A stretch of DNA of 64,000 nucleotides, taken from NCBI RefSeq assembly GCF_947489715.1, contig NZ_CANLER010000007.1, positions 186,001 to 250,000 of the forward strand, written 5' to 3'. The stretch is from an uncultured Roseovarius sp. (GTDB lineage: Bacteria > Pseudomonadota > Alphaproteobacteria > Rhodobacterales > Rhodobacteraceae). The notes beneath the pieces are model-generated. The model ran no database searches. It worked only from the letters and a program-made list of their open reading frames with translations, and was not told the DNA's origin. A program made the position numbers and the translations under genes. Below, in pieces: positions 9,091 to 18,813 of this stretch (the first letter of the stretch is position 1; each line of letters starts with the position of its first letter).

Positions 9091-9125
9091 TGCTGCAGTA
9101 GCATAAGCTTTGCTGCAGCGCTGCA
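9091..9125 (+). promoter_or_regulatory. Putative autoregulatory PhaR sites before phaR
   Basis: Overlapping TGCTGCAGTAGCA (9091-9103) and TTGCTGCAGCGCTGCA (9110-9125) carry several CTGC/GCAG half-sites immediately upstream of the phaR Shine-Dalgarno. Autorepression of phaR is known in this group. Confidence 0.6.
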
Positions 9126-9145
9126 TTTTCGGGGAGGAACGCACC

Positions 9146-9712
9146 GTGGCTGATACCAATAAACCGTTGCTGATAAAGCGTTACGCAAGCCGGCGGTTGT
9201 ACAATACCGAGACGTCCGATTACGTCACGCTGGAAGATATCGCAGAGTTTATCCGTGACGGGCGCGAGGTGCAGATCATTGATTTGAAATCCGGCGATGA
9301 TCTGACCCGGCAGTATCTGCTGCAGATTATTGCAGAACATGAAAGCCGTGGTGAAAACGTGCTGCCGATCAATGTTCTGAACGACCTGGTGCGCAGCTAT
9401 GCCACCCATGCCACGAGCATGGTGCCGGAGTTTCTGCAAAGCAGCTTTGAGATGCTGCGCGAAGGTCAGTCCAAGATGGTGGAGAATATGACCAAGGCCA
9501 ACCCTTTGGCAGGCATGCCCGGGATGGAGGCGATGCGCGCCCAGCAAGAGGCCTTTCTGAAGGCGATGACCAGCGGATTGGGTAGCATGGGCACCACGCC
9601 AGCAGCTTCCGAGGGCGCTGCTGCTACCGATGACACCGACGATGATAATCTCGACGAGATAAAGAAACAGCTTTCGGACCTTCAGGACAAGCTGTCCAAA
9701 CTCAGCAAGTAA
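9146..9712 (+). CDS. phaR: Polyhydroxyalkanoate synthesis repressor PhaR
   Basis: 188-residue regulator that binds both PHB granules and DNA, relieving phasin repression when polymer is present. The N-terminal PHB/PHA-accumulation DNA-binding domain (K-R-Y-A-S-R-R-L-Y-N-T) and the following PHB_acc segment (D-L-K-S-G-D-D-L-T-R-Q-Y-L-L-Q-I-I) are clear. The C-terminal third is acidic, ending in a coiled-coil-like L-S-D-L-Q-D-K-L-S-K-L-S-K. The frame opens at 9110, but the GTG at 9146 has GGGGAGG at 9131-9137 and gives the family-typical N-terminus. CTGC-type sites occur before phaC, phaP and phaR. Confidence 0.95.
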   Translation: MADTNKPLLIKRYASRRLYNTETSDYVTLEDIAEFIRDGREVQIIDLKSGDDLTRQYLLQIIAEHESRGENVLPINVLNDLVRSYATHATSMVPEFLQSSFEMLREGQSKMVENMTKANPLAGMPGMEAMRAQQEAFLKAMTSGLGSMGTTPAASEGAAATDDTDDDNLDEIKKQLSDLQDKLSKLSK

Positions 9713-9718
9713 GCGCAG

Positions 9719-10684
9719 ATGGTTGATAGCCCGGGCCGCATAACCCTCTGGGGGATCGAAGTGTTCATGGCGGCTGCCGATGAGCGTTCGATTTCAGCGG
9801 CGGCTCGCCGATTGGGGGCCAGCCCCTCGGCTGTCAGTCAACAATTGACCAATCTGGAGTCTGCCGTCGGGGCCACGCTGTTGCAGCGCAATGCGCGCCC
9901 GATACGCCTGACGCCGGCGGGCGAGATCATGCATCGGCGGGCGCAGGTCATCCTCAACGAGGCGGCACAGGCGCGGGCAGAACTGGCGATGTCTGACCTT
10001 TCGATGCTGACGCGGTTCCGTCTGGGGATGATTGAGGATCTCGAGGCGGATGTAACCCCGCAATTGCTGACCCATATGGCGTCGGAGTTGAAGGGCTGTC
10101 AGTTCCTGCTGGAAATCGGCGCCAGTCACTATCTCTATGATCAGCTGGACGCGCGGGCACTGGACGTGATCGTCGCGGCAGAGCTGGGCGCGGAGGAAGA
10201 ATGGGTCGAGGTGCATCCGCTGATGCGTGAAGGCTTTATCGTGGTGGCGCCGCGTGGCGTTATTGATCCGGATGGCAATGTGTTGCGCCAGCTACGGCGT
10301 CTGCCGCTTATCCAGTATTCGCAGCGCCTTTACATGGGCCGGGTGATCAACTCGCATCTGGCGCGTCAAAACATCTCACTGCCGCATCGGTTTGAGCTGG
10401 ACAGTTACCACGCGATCCTGGCTCTAGTCGGGCAGGGGACGGGTTGGTCTATCCTGACGCCATTGGCGTTGATGCGCGCGCGCCGCTTTGCCGATCAGAT
10501 AGATGTGTTCGAACTGCCATTTGAACCCTTTTCGCGCAATATTTCTCTGACGGCGCGCAAAGGCATTCTTCAGGATATGCCGGCGCAGGTTGCGGAAACA
10601 CTCAAACCGATCCTGCAAGATACCATCGTTACGCCTGTGATACGGAAACATCCATTTTTGGCCGAGACGCTGACAGTTTTCTGA
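9719..10684 (+). CDS. LysR-family transcriptional regulator
   Basis: 321-residue LysR-type regulator. The N-terminal winged helix-turn-helix is clear (S-I-S-A-A-A-R-R-L-G-A-S-P-S-A-V-S-Q-Q, about residues 24-42). A linker helix and a periplasmic-binding-like effector domain follow (about 95-300). It starts six bases after the phaR stop, so it may be co-transcribed with phaR, although no functional link is established. It converges with priA, leaving almost no gap (10685-10687). The target and effector are unknown. Confidence 0.88.
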   Translation: MVDSPGRITLWGIEVFMAAADERSISAAARRLGASPSAVSQQLTNLESAVGATLLQRNARPIRLTPAGEIMHRRAQVILNEAAQARAELAMSDLSMLTRFRLGMIEDLEADVTPQLLTHMASELKGCQFLLEIGASHYLYDQLDARALDVIVAAELGAEEEWVEVHPLMREGFIVVAPRGVIDPDGNVLRQLRRLPLIQYSQRLYMGRVINSHLARQNISLPHRFELDSYHAILALVGQGTGWSILTPLALMRARRFADQIDVFELPFEPFSRNISLTARKGILQDMPAQVAETLKPILQDTIVTPVIRKHPFLAETLTVF

Positions 10685-10687
10685 ACA

Positions 10688-12889
10688 TCAGTAAAAACTT
10701 TGTGGGTCGATATCGACGCTCAGCCTGAGCTGGTTCGAGGTTTTGACCTGACCGATCCATTGCGAAACGGCTGCTTGCAACGCGACGCCTTTGGGCGCTT
10801 TGACCAAAAGCCGTACCCTGTGGCGGCCACGTATGCGGGCGATTGGCGCAGGCGCGGGGCCAAAGACCTGTGCGCCCACGCGCCGCAGCGGCGCGTCACG
10901 GCGAGCAAGATCATTGCCCAAATCGAACACCTCCTGCATATCCGGCGACGACAGGATAATACCAGCCATCCGCCCAAAGGGAGGCACACCCGCATGCTGC
11001 CGTTCATTCGCCTCTGCACGCCAGAACCCGACCTCATCGCCTGACAGGATGGCACGGATCACGGGGTGTTCCGGCTGGAAGGTCTGCAACAGAGCCGTAC
11101 CTTTTCTAGTGCTACGTCCAGCCCGCCCCGCCACCTGTCGCATCAACTGGAATGTACGTTCCGCCGCGCGAAGGTCTGACCCTTGAAGACCCAGATCGGC
11201 ATCTATCACACCAACAAGTGTAAGCAGTGGGAAATTATGTCCTTTTGCGACCAGCTGAGTGCCGATGATGATGTCTGCACCACCATCAGAAATTTCCTCG
11301 ATCTGCGCTTTCAAAGCCCTGGCTGACCCGAACAAATCCGAAGACAAGGTGGCGATCCGGGCTTCGGGGAAGAGCTGTATTGCCTCTTCTGTAAGTCGTT
11401 CCACACCCGGGCCAACGGCAGCCAGGCGATCCTCAGCCTCGCAAGATGGGCAGGCCGTTGGAATGGGCCGGGTTTCACCGCATTGATGACAGACGAGCCG
11501 CTTGAGAAACCGATGTTCAACCATGCGCGCATCGCAATGATCGCACCCGACCTGATGCCCGCAGGCCCGGCAGAGCGTGATCGGCGCATAGCCGCGGCGA
11601 TTGATGAATAAAAGCGCCTGCTCGCCCCGGAAAATCCGGTCTTTGACCGCCGCCTGAAGGGTAGGTGAAACCCATCTGTTCGAGGGCAGTTTTTCGACCC
11701 GCATGTCGATGGGGCGGATATCGGGCATCACCGCTTCGCCAAAGCGCGATGTCAGTTCAAGTTTCTGATATTTGCCGGCCTCAGCGTTGGTCCAGCTTTC
11801 AAGGCTCGGCGTGGCCGAGGCCAGCACCACGCGTGCCCCGCAGATTGAGGCCCGCAGCACCGCCATGTCACGCGCGTTGTAGAGCACGCCATCTTCCTGT
11901 TTGTAGGAGGTGTCATGCTCTTCATCCACGATGATCAGCCCGAGATTCTGGAACGGCAAAAACAGCGCCGAGCGTGCCCCGACCACGACCTGTGCGCCGC
12001 CCTGGCCGACCATTTTCCATGCCCGGCGGCGCTCGGTCATCGTGATGCCCGAATGCCACTCGGCCGGTGGCGCCCCGAACCGCGTGGCGAACCGGGTCAG
12101 GAATTCGGCGGTCAGCGCGATTTCCGGCAACAGGACCAATGCCTGGCGGCCCTGACGCAGCGCCTCGGCCACGGCTTCGAGGTAGACTTCGGTCTTGCCC
12201 GACCCGGTGACACCACGCAGCAGGGTACAGCCATAATCACCTGTTTTTATGCCGTTAATCAGCGTGTCAGACGCGGCTTTCTGATCTTCGGTCAGGTCTT
12301 TCCCATGGCGGCCCGGGTCAAGGCGCGGATAAGGCACGTCGCGCGGCGTGGCCTCTTCGTGCACGACGCCCTGTTTGACCAGACCTTTGACAACCGATGT
12401 CGAAACCCCGGCCTGTTCCGCCAGTTCCTTGAGTGTGAAGGACAGCCCGCCATAGTCGCGAAGCGCCTCAATCACCCGGCGGCGCGCGTCGGTCGCGCGG
12501 TCCGGTTCACCATCGCCAAGACGGTAGACCTTTTGCATCGACGGGGGATTGCCCAGACCCGGCGCGCGGGTGGCCAGCCGCAGCATCGCTGGCATCGGCG
12601 TCAGCGTGTAATCCGCCGCCCGGCGCAGAAACTCCTTCATTTCCAAACGCATCGGGGCGACATCCAGCACGCGGATGACCGACCGCGCCTTGGACAGGTC
12701 AAACCCGCCTGTCCCCGGGCCCCAGACCACGCCGGGCACTTTGCGCGGGCCCAGCGGCACCTCGACAAAGGCGCCAAGATGGCAGCCGCCTTCGGGCGCC
12801 TTGTAATCCAGCGTTCCCCCAAGGGGTTGAGTTGTCAGCACCGCCACCAGGGATCCGGGGTCGAAAAAGCTGGGCAAATCGACGGTCAA
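10688..12889 (-). CDS. priA: Primosomal protein N' (replication restart helicase PriA)
   Basis: SF2 DNA helicase that reloads the replisome at stalled forks. The N-terminal DNA-binding domain is followed by Walker [13 protein letters not shown], a D-E-E-H box, helicase motifs and a zinc-binding region with paired Cys (C-R-A-C-G-H, C-D-H-C, C-H-Q-C-G, C-P-S-C). The open frame begins with GTG at 12925, which has no Shine-Dalgarno. A TTG at 12889 has GGAG six bases upstream and gives a start close to the usual [14 protein letters not shown] form, so I prefer it with moderate confidence. It is divergent from the transaldolase gene. Confidence 0.93.
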   Translation of the reverse strand: MTVDLPSFFDPGSLVAVLTTQPLGGTLDYKAPEGGCHLGAFVEVPLGPRKVPGVVWGPGTGGFDLSKARSVIRVLDVAPMRLEMKEFLRRAADYTLTPMPAMLRLATRAPGLGNPPSMQKVYRLGDGEPDRATDARRRVIEALRDYGGLSFTLKELAEQAGVSTSVVKGLVKQGVVHEEATPRDVPYPRLDPGRHGKDLTEDQKAASDTLINGIKTGDYGCTLLRGVTGSGKTEVYLEAVAEALRQGRQALVLLPEIALTAEFLTRFATRFGAPPAEWHSGITMTERRRAWKMVGQGGAQVVVGARSALFLPFQNLGLIIVDEEHDTSYKQEDGVLYNARDMAVLRASICGARVVLASATPSLESWTNAEAGKYQKLELTSRFGEAVMPDIRPIDMRVEKLPSNRWVSPTLQAAVKDRIFRGEQALLFINRRGYAPITLCRACGHQVGCDHCDARMVEHRFLKRLVCHQCGETRPIPTACPSCEAEDRLAAVGPGVERLTEEAIQLFPEARIATLSSDLFGSARALKAQIEEISDGGADIIIGTQLVAKGHNFPLLTLVGVIDADLGLQGSDLRAAERTFQLMRQVAGRAGRSTRKGTALLQTFQPEHPVIRAILSGDEVGFWRAEANERQHAGVPPFGRMAGIILSSPDMQEVFDLGNDLARRDAPLRRVGAQVFGPAPAPIARIRGRHRVRLLVKAPKGVALQAAVSQWIGQVKTSNQLRLSVDIDPQSFY

Positions 12890-12979
12890 GCTACGCTCCG
12901 GTTCAGGGGTTTCGGCATCACACACTATGAGGTAAACGCTAGAAGACGAAACTCCAACCCGCGCAAATGGATCCCTTAC

Positions 12980-13633
12980 ATGAAATTTTTCGTAGACACC
13001 GCCGAAGTCGATCAGATCGCCGAGTTGAATGACCTTGGCATGGTCGACGGCGTCACCACCAACCCGTCACTAATCATGAAATCGGGCCGTGACATTCTGG
13101 AAGTTACCAAGGAAATCGCCGATATGGTCGATGGGCCGGTCAGCGCCGAAGTGGTCGCAACCCAAGCCGACGCCATGATCGCGGAAGGCCGGAAACTGGC
13201 CAAGATCGCCGACAACATCGCCGTGAAAGTACCGCTGACCTGGGCCGGGCTGAAAGCCTGCAACGTACTGACGAACGAAGGAAACATGGTGAATGTCACC
13301 TTGTGTTTCTCGGCCAATCAGGCGCTTTTGGCGGCCAAGGCCGGGGCGACCTTCATCAGCCCGTTTATCGGACGCCTTGATGACATCAACCTGGAAGGAA
13401 TGGATCTGATTTCGGACATTCGCCAGATCTACGACAATTACGGCTACGAGACGCAGATCCTGGCGGCCTCGATCCGCACCGTGAACCACGCCTATCAATC
13501 CGCCATGATCGGCGCCGACGTGATGACGGCACCGCCCAAGGTGATCAAGCAGATGGCCGAACATGTGCTGACCGACAAAGGATTGGAAGCATTTTTGGCA
13601 GATTGGGAAAAAACGGGGCAGCAAATCCTGTAG
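12980..13633 (+). CDS. Transaldolase / fructose-6-phosphate aldolase family protein
   Basis: 217-residue small transaldolase (TalC/FSA subfamily) of the pentose phosphate pathway. The TIM barrel starts with M-K-F-F-V-D-T-A and contains D-G-V-T-T-N-P-S-L. The Schiff-base Lys is Lys83 in A-V-K-V-P-L-T, and [11 protein letters not shown] is also present. The family includes both transaldolases and fructose-6-phosphate aldolases, which sequence alone does not separate. The same frame stays open for over a kilobase upstream, but that part is antisense to priA. ATG 12980 gives the exact family N-terminus. Confidence 0.93.
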   Translation: MKFFVDTAEVDQIAELNDLGMVDGVTTNPSLIMKSGRDILEVTKEIADMVDGPVSAEVVATQADAMIAEGRKLAKIADNIAVKVPLTWAGLKACNVLTNEGNMVNVTLCFSANQALLAAKAGATFISPFIGRLDDINLEGMDLISDIRQIYDNYGYETQILAASIRTVNHAYQSAMIGADVMTAPPKVIKQMAEHVLTDKGLEAFLADWEKTGQQIL

Positions 13634-13673
13634 CCTCGTGGTATAAGGCCAAAAAAGAAAACCGAGGCGTTTA

Positions 13674-14381
13674 ATGAGTAGCAAGCCCGAGATTGAAGAA
13701 TCTCTGCGTGAACATATCATCGCGCAGCCTGATGTTATCCTTGAAGATCAAGACCTTATGCGCGCGCTTGTCTCCGCGAACGAGCGCGCGATGGGTGACA
13801 ACATTGTCGATCTGCGTGGGATCGCGATGAAACGCCTTGAGATGCGCCTGGACAGGCTGGAGGACACGCATCGCAGTGTGATCGCTGCCGCCTATGAAAA
13901 TCTGGCCGGGACAAATCAAGTGCATCGCGCGGTGCTGCGGATGCTTGATCCTGTGGAATTCGAGTCCTTCCTCATGGATCTGGGCGGGGAGGTTGCCAGC
14001 ATCTTGCGTGTCGATACCATCCGGCTGGTGCTGGAGACGGTGCAGGATGAAAGTGACCCGGCAGTGAAAAAGCTGGGTGATGTTCTGGCGGTTGCCGATC
14101 CCGGATTTATCGAGGCATATCTGAATGCAGGTCGAAACAGTTCGGGGCGGCAGGTGACGTTGCGCCAGATCCACGAAGGTGACATGCGGATCTATGGCCG
14201 CGATGCTGAATTTGTGCGTTCCGAGGCCTGTCTGTTGCTGGATTTCGGCGAGGGGCGATTGCCCGGCATGCTCGCGTTGGGGGCCGAAGATCCGCATCAG
14301 TTTACACCGCAGCAAGGCACTGACCTGCTTGCGTTTTTTGCGGGTGTATTCGAACGGGCAATGCGCCGCTGGCTATCATGA
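13674..14381 (+). CDS. DUF484 family protein
   Basis: 235-residue protein matching the DUF484 (GAF-like) family. The N-terminal helix is I-E-E-S-L-R-E-H-I-I-A-Q-P-D-V-I-L-E-D. Helical R-L-E-M-R-L-D-R-L-E-D and a GAF-like C-terminal half follow. DUF484 genes are commonly found directly upstream of xerC, as here, where the last four bases overlap the xerC ATG. This suggests co-translation and a role linked to chromosome dimer resolution, although the biochemical function is not known. Confidence 0.88.
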   Translation: MSSKPEIEESLREHIIAQPDVILEDQDLMRALVSANERAMGDNIVDLRGIAMKRLEMRLDRLEDTHRSVIAAAYENLAGTNQVHRAVLRMLDPVEFESFLMDLGGEVASILRVDTIRLVLETVQDESDPAVKKLGDVLAVADPGFIEAYLNAGRNSSGRQVTLRQIHEGDMRIYGRDAEFVRSEACLLLDFGEGRLPGMLALGAEDPHQFTPQQGTDLLAFFAGVFERAMRRWLS

Positions 14382-15292
14382 TCTCACCCGCCGCCCGCGA
14401 TGCGTTACAGGGGTGGTTGGATACCAGACAGGCGCTGGGCGGCATTTCGGAAAACACCATTGACGCCTATGGTCGAGACGTTTCGGGTTTTCTTGCCTTC
14501 ATGACCGCGCACAAGGGAGAAACGCAAGGCCTGGCTGCTTTGGCGCGGATCTCCGTCGGCGACATGCGTAGCTGGATGGCATCCGTCCGAGGCCGGGATG
14601 TGGGCGCGCGGTCGCTGGCCAGAAAACTGTCTGCTGTCAAAAGCTTTTATCGTTGGCTGTCTGAACGCGAGGGGTTTGAACCCACGGCGGTTCTGGCAAC
14701 ACGGTCGCCAAAATTCCAACGAAAATTGCCACGTCCCATGTCCGCAGAGGCGGCGCAAGACGTAATAGAAGCCATTGAAATTCAACACGATAATCCGTGG
14801 GTTTCTGCGCGGGATCAGGCGGTGGTGACACTGCTCTATGGCTGTGGTCTCCGGATTTCCGAAGCGCTGAGCATTACCGGCCGCGATCTGCCACTAGAGA
14901 GTGCGTTGCGAGTCATCGGCAAAGGCGGCAAGGAACGTATGGTGCCGGTCATCCCGGCGGTGCGTGAGGCGATGAAGCGATATCTGAACCTCTGCCCACA
15001 TCCGCTGAGAGATGATTTGCCGGTGTTTCGCGGGGTGCGTGGCGGCAAGCTGAACCCGCGCATGGTGCAAAAGATGATCGAAAGTGTACGCCTGCAACTC
15101 GGCTTGCCTGCCAGCGCCACCCCGCACGCAATGCGGCACAGCTTTGCCACCCATTTACTCAATGCTGGTGGGGATTTACGTGCCATTCAGGAGCTTCTGG
15201 GTCACGCGTCGCTTTCAACCACACAAGCCTACACGGCTGTGGATACCGCGCGATTGTTGGAAGTCTATCAGGCAGCCCATCCCAAAGCTTGA
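14378..15292 (+). CDS. xerC: Tyrosine recombinase XerC
   Basis: 304-residue site-specific recombinase that resolves chromosome dimers at dif together with XerD. It has an N-terminal SAM-like core-binding domain (about 5-95) and a catalytic domain. The catalytic set is Arg159 (G-L-R-I-S-E), Lys183 (G-K-G-G-K), His250 and Arg253 (H-A-M-R-H-S), His276 (G-H-A-S-L-S) and Tyr285 (T-T-Q-A-Y). All are present and the length is normal. It overlaps DUF484 by an ATGA junction. No dif-like site was identified in the window. Confidence 0.94.
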   Translation: MISPAARDALQGWLDTRQALGGISENTIDAYGRDVSGFLAFMTAHKGETQGLAALARISVGDMRSWMASVRGRDVGARSLARKLSAVKSFYRWLSEREGFEPTAVLATRSPKFQRKLPRPMSAEAAQDVIEAIEIQHDNPWVSARDQAVVTLLYGCGLRISEALSITGRDLPLESALRVIGKGGKERMVPVIPAVREAMKRYLNLCPHPLRDDLPVFRGVRGGKLNPRMVQKMIESVRLQLGLPASATPHAMRHSFATHLLNAGGDLRAIQELLGHASLSTTQAYTAVDTARLLEVYQAAHPKA

Positions 15293-15327
15293 TTGCACCC
15301 GCAGCATTTTTCCTGCAAGAGGAAAGC

Positions 15328-16020
15328 ATGACACGCGAATTCAAGGCCTTAGCTGTTCATCTGCTGACCGCCACAGGGGCGGTTTTTGCCATGCTGGCCT
15401 TGCTGGCAGCCGTGGATGGCAAGTGGAGCCTGATGTTTTTGTGGCTGGTCGTGGCGTTTGCCGTGGACGGCATCGACGGCCCTCTGGCGCGCAAATACCA
15501 TGTCAAACACTATGCCGCGCAGTTCGATGGCAACCTGCTGGACATGATCATCGACTACATCACCTATACATTCATTCCCGCCTTCGCCCTCTTCAAGTCG
15601 GGGCTGTTGCCGGGATGGACCGGATGGTTTGCGATCATCGTGATCACCTTTGCCAGTGCCATGTATTTCGCTGATACAAGGATGAAAACAAAGGATAATT
15701 CCTTTTCCGGTTTCCCTGGTTGCTGGAACATGATCGTGCTGGTTCTGTTCGCGATCGAACCTAATTTCTGGATCAGCCTGACCCTGGTTGCCGCGCTGGC
15801 AGGGGCGATGTTCCTGCCGTTGAAATTCATCCATCCGGTGCGCACCGAGCGTTGGCGATCAGTGTCGCTGCCGATGACCCTGGCCTGGACTTTCTTTGCG
15901 GGGTGGGCGGCATGGGTCGATTTCCACCCGCAGAGCTGGGCGCATTGGGGGCTGATATCAACCTCGATCTACCTGATTTTCGCGGGCATCGCCCAACAGA
16001 TCATCCCGGAACGCAAATAA
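15328..16020 (+). CDS. pcs: Phosphatidylcholine synthase (CDP-alcohol phosphatidyltransferase)
   Basis: 230-residue integral membrane enzyme condensing choline with CDP-diacylglycerol, a route mainly found in alphaproteobacteria. The CDP-alcohol phosphotransferase signature is D-G-I-D-G-P-L-A-R, then Q-F-D-G-N-L-L-D-M-I-I-D, with the metal-binding Asp residues in place. About seven to eight hydrophobic segments are visible. The frame opens with TTG at 15289, but ATG 15328 has AGAGGA seven bases upstream and starts M-T-R-E-F-K-A as in relatives. It lies 35 bases after xerC and converges with ogt. Confidence 0.9.
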   Translation: MTREFKALAVHLLTATGAVFAMLALLAAVDGKWSLMFLWLVVAFAVDGIDGPLARKYHVKHYAAQFDGNLLDMIIDYITYTFIPAFALFKSGLLPGWTGWFAIIVITFASAMYFADTRMKTKDNSFSGFPGCWNMIVLVLFAIEPNFWISLTLVAALAGAMFLPLKFIHPVRTERWRSVSLPMTLAWTFFAGWAAWVDFHPQSWAHWGLISTSIYLIFAGIAQQIIPERK

Positions 16021-16039
16021 CCCGGAAAAACGGACAAGG

Positions 16040-16108
16040 CGTACGTTGCGTACGGCTAAAACGTACGTCAATCCGCCCGGGTCACGAATGACTCGTACGG
16101 GCCGTACG
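16040..16108. repeat. Cluster of five CGTACG palindromes
   Basis: CGTACG occurs at 16040, 16049, 16062, 16094 and 16103. The outer pairs share the same 9-bp spacing. AAAACGTACG (16058-16067) is the exact reverse complement of CGTACGTTTT (16103-16112), so a hairpin with T-rich ends on both strands is possible. The cluster sits between convergent pcs and ogt. It may be a bidirectional terminator or a protein-binding array. Confidence 0.7.
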
Positions 16109-16117
16109 TTTTCAGGT

Positions 16118-16573
16118 TCAGATTAGTAATCCACCGGCCTTTTCGTGTCGCAACAGCCAGACCTTGGTTTCGACCCCGCCCATGCCGGAAAACCCGCCCA
16201 GGGTCGTTGCACCCAACACCCGATGACAGGGGATGATCACCGGGATCGGATTACCGCCACAGGCCCCGCCGATGGCCTGCGCCGGGACGTTCAGCTCGGC
16301 GGCCAGATCACCATAAGTCCGCGTCTCTCCCAAGGGGATGGCATACATCGCATCACAAACCGCGCGCTGAAAATCTGACCCGTCGACATGCAATGGCAGA
16401 TCGAAACTGTCGCGTGCCCCTTCAAAATACGCGCGAAGCTGAAGGATCGCTGCTGTGAGTTGCGGTGTCTCAGGCCCATCAGGGTCATCCACCCAACGGA
16501 CGCGAAAAATCTTTCCGTCTCGGGCGTCAACGGTCAGCGGGCCAATCGGGGTATCGAGTGAAGCGGAGGGCAT
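16118..16573 (-). CDS. ogt: Methylated-DNA--protein-cysteine methyltransferase
   Basis: 151-residue suicide DNA-repair enzyme that removes O6-alkyl groups from guanine. The active-site motif I-P-C-H-R-V is present. The helix-turn-helix-like segment is T-Y-G-D-L-A-A-E-L-N-V-P-A-Q-A-I-G-G-A, and the recognition G-N-P-I-P-V-I sits just before the Cys. An N-terminal ribonuclease-H-like domain (T-P-I-G-P-L-T-V) begins shortly after the start. The frame opens with TTG at 16624; I use ATG 16573, which gives the normal family length, although its Shine-Dalgarno is weak. Confidence 0.9.
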   Translation of the reverse strand: MPSASLDTPIGPLTVDARDGKIFRVRWVDDPDGPETPQLTAAILQLRAYFEGARDSFDLPLHVDGSDFQRAVCDAMYAIPLGETRTYGDLAAELNVPAQAIGGACGGNPIPVIIPCHRVLGATTLGGFSGMGGVETKVWLLRHEKAGGLLI

Positions 16574-16731
16574 GACATCAATCTGGCGCGCAAGATCCGA
16601 AACCACAACCCGGATCTTGATCAAACATCTGTCCCAAGCGCCAATCCGAGGAGGAGGCCGAAGGCGGACGACGAGACATCATGCGTGCGCGTATGCGCAC
16701 TCAATCAGATAACAGCGCCTTCAAAAAAGAA

Positions 16732-16757
16732 CCGCCCCGGAAAGGGGCGGCCTTTTT
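16732..16757 (-). terminator. Terminator after acs
   Basis: CCGCCCC (16732-16738) pairs with GGGGCGG (16744-16750) around GGAAA. Both flanks are T-rich on the outgoing strand (TTCTTTTTT on minus, CCTTTTT on plus). acs ends 31 bases away on the minus strand. Confidence 0.85.
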
Positions 16758-16780
16758 GGCAACGTTTTTTGGCGGGGTGA

Positions 16781-18730
16781 TCAATCCCGGTTCATCCGGT
16801 TGTCGATCAGGTCATCGACGACCGACGGATCGGCCAGCGTGGACGTGTCGCCCAATGCGCCATAGTCATTCTCGGCGATCTTGCGCAGGATGCGGCGCAT
16901 GATCTTGCCCGAGCGGGTCTTGGGCAGGCCCGGGGCCCACTGGATCAGGTCCGGCGAGGCGATGGGGCCGATTTCCTGGCGGACCCAGTTCCTGAGCTCC
17001 GTCTTCAGTTCGTCGGTATATTCCTCGCCGCCCATCAGGGTCACGTAGCAATAGATGCCCTGGCCCTTGACCTTGTGGGGGTAGCCCACAACGGCGCTTT
17101 CCGACACTTTCGGGTGGGCGACCAGCGCGCTTTCCACCTCGGCCGTACCCATGCGGTGGCCCGAGACATTGATCACGTCGTCGACGCGACCAGTGATCCA
17201 GTAATCGCCGTCGGCATCGCGTTTGCAGCCGTCGCCGGTGAAGTAATAGCCTTTGTAATCGGCGAAATAGGTTTTCTCGAACCGTTCGTGATCGCCCCAG
17301 ACGGTGCGCATCTGGCCGGGCCAGCTGTCGCGGATACACAGCACGCCTTCGACGTCATTGGCCTCGATGATCTCGCCGCTCGTCGGTTCCAGCACCAGTG
17401 GTTCGATGCCGAAGAACGGTTTCATCGCCGAACCGGGCTTGGTGGCATGCGCGCCGGGCAGGGGAGTCATCAGGTGGCCGCCGGTTTCGGTCTGCCACCA
17501 GGTGTCGACGATGGGGCAGCGCCCGCCGCCGACAACTTCGTGATACCAGCCCCAGGCCTCGGGGTTGATCGGTTCGCCCACCGTGCCCAGCAATTTGAGG
17601 GACGACAGATCGCAACCTTCGACAAAGGAATTGCCCTGGCCCATCAGCGCGCGAATGGCTGTCGGTGCGGTGTAGAACTGATTGACCTTGTGTTTCTCGC
17701 AGACCTGCCAGAAGCGGCTGGCATCGGGATAGGTGGGCACGCCTTCGAACATCAGCGTGGTCGCGCCATTGGCCAGCGGTCCGTAGACGATATAGCTGTG
17801 CCCGGTGACCCAGCCCACATCCGCCGTGCACCAATAGATGTCGCCGTCATGGTAATCGAAGGTCAACTCATGGGTCATCGCCGCATAAACCAGATAGCCG
17901 CCGGTGGTGTGGACCACGCCCTTGGGTGCGCCGGTGGAGCCGGAGGTGTAGAGAATAAAAAGCGGGTCTTCGGCATTCATCGGCTCGGGCGGGCAGTCGG
18001 CGCTGACGGTTGCCTGAACCTCGTGCAGCCAGTGATCGCGGCCTTCTTCCATCGCCACATCGCCGCCGGTGCGCTGCACCACCAGCATCTTGCAGTCGTG
18101 ATCGACATTGCTGAGCGCCTTGTCGGCATTGAGTTTGAGCGCGGTGTTGCGGCCGCCACGGGGGGCCTCGTCGGCGGTGATCAGCAGCTTGGCCTCGGAC
18201 CCGTTCACGCGGGCGGCCAGAGCATCAGGTGAAAACCCGGCAAAGACGATGGAATGGATGGCACCGATCCGGGCACAGGCCAGCATGGCATAGGCGGCCT
18301 CGGGGATCATCGGCATATAAAGCACAACCCGGTCGCCCTTGCCGACGCCAAGCGCCTTGTAGGCATTGGCCATCTTGCAGGTGTTCTCAAACAATTCCTT
18401 GTAGGTGATTTGTTTGGCAGGCTCATCGGGGCTATCGGGCTCCCAGATGATCGCGGTCTGATCGCCCCGGGTTTCAAGGTGGCGGTCAATGCAATTGGCG
18501 GCGATGTTCAGCTGGCCGTCTTCGTACCATTTGATCGAGACATTGCCGAAGTCGTAGCTGACATTCTTGACCGTGGTGAAGGGCTTGATCCAGTCGACGC
18601 GCTGTCCCTGTTCGCGCCAGAAGGCTTCGGGATCAGCGATCGACGCGGCATACATCTGGTTGTACTGGTCGGCGTCGATATGCGCGTTGGCGGTAAAGTC
18701 GGCGGAGGGCGGATATGTTTTATCGGTCAT
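16781..18730 (-). CDS. acs: Acetate--CoA ligase (acetyl-CoA synthetase)
   Basis: 649-residue AMP-forming acetyl-CoA synthetase, activating acetate for the TCA or ethylmalonyl-CoA routes. It has an N-terminal ACAS domain, P-loop [11 protein letters not shown], and W-W-Q-T-E-T-G-G adenylation motif. The C-terminal acetylatable Lys is Lys609 in P-K-T-R-S-G-K-I, the same number as in Salmonella Acs. Start at 18730 with GGGA upstream. It follows livF on the same strand by 83 bases, so it may be the last gene of the ABC-transporter operon. A near-match to the ScfR half-site lies in the gap. Confidence 0.96.
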   Translation of the reverse strand: MTDKTYPPSADFTANAHIDADQYNQMYAASIADPEAFWREQGQRVDWIKPFTTVKNVSYDFGNVSIKWYEDGQLNIAANCIDRHLETRGDQTAIIWEPDSPDEPAKQITYKELFENTCKMANAYKALGVGKGDRVVLYMPMIPEAAYAMLACARIGAIHSIVFAGFSPDALAARVNGSEAKLLITADEAPRGGRNTALKLNADKALSNVDHDCKMLVVQRTGGDVAMEEGRDHWLHEVQATVSADCPPEPMNAEDPLFILYTSGSTGAPKGVVHTTGGYLVYAAMTHELTFDYHDGDIYWCTADVGWVTGHSYIVYGPLANGATTLMFEGVPTYPDASRFWQVCEKHKVNQFYTAPTAIRALMGQGNSFVEGCDLSSLKLLGTVGEPINPEAWGWYHEVVGGGRCPIVDTWWQTETGGHLMTPLPGAHATKPGSAMKPFFGIEPLVLEPTSGEIIEANDVEGVLCIRDSWPGQMRTVWGDHERFEKTYFADYKGYYFTGDGCKRDADGDYWITGRVDDVINVSGHRMGTAEVESALVAHPKVSESAVVGYPHKVKGQGIYCYVTLMGGEEYTDELKTELRNWVRQEIGPIASPDLIQWAPGLPKTRSGKIMRRILRKIAENDYGALGDTSTLADPSVVDDLIDNRMNRD

Positions 18731-18754
18731 CTCGGTCCCTTTTCGTTTTTATGG

Positions 18755-18762
18755 ATTGCAAA
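18755..18762 (-). promoter_or_regulatory. Possible ScfR/RamB half-site upstream of acs
   Basis: The minus strand reads TTTGCAAT, seven of eight bases of the TTTGCAAA half-site I recall for PccR/RamB-type regulators. It lies about 25 bases before the acs ATG. A single half-site is weak evidence by itself. It gains weight from the scfR-type gene at 24261. Confidence 0.3.
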
Positions 18763-18813
18763 AATAGTGCCCGCCCCAAGGCAGGAGTGCAACAGGGGGC
18801 AGCCACAGAAGCG

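Noticed and set aside
11915..12979. Long plus-strand open frame in phase with the transaldolase
   Set aside because: It is antisense to priA, whose helicase motifs are clear on the minus strand. The transaldolase family N-terminus begins exactly at 12980.
17075..18232. 385-codon plus-strand frame
   Set aside because: Antisense to acs, with low-complexity His/Gly/Ala-rich composition and no recognisable domain; a by-product of GC-rich codon usage.
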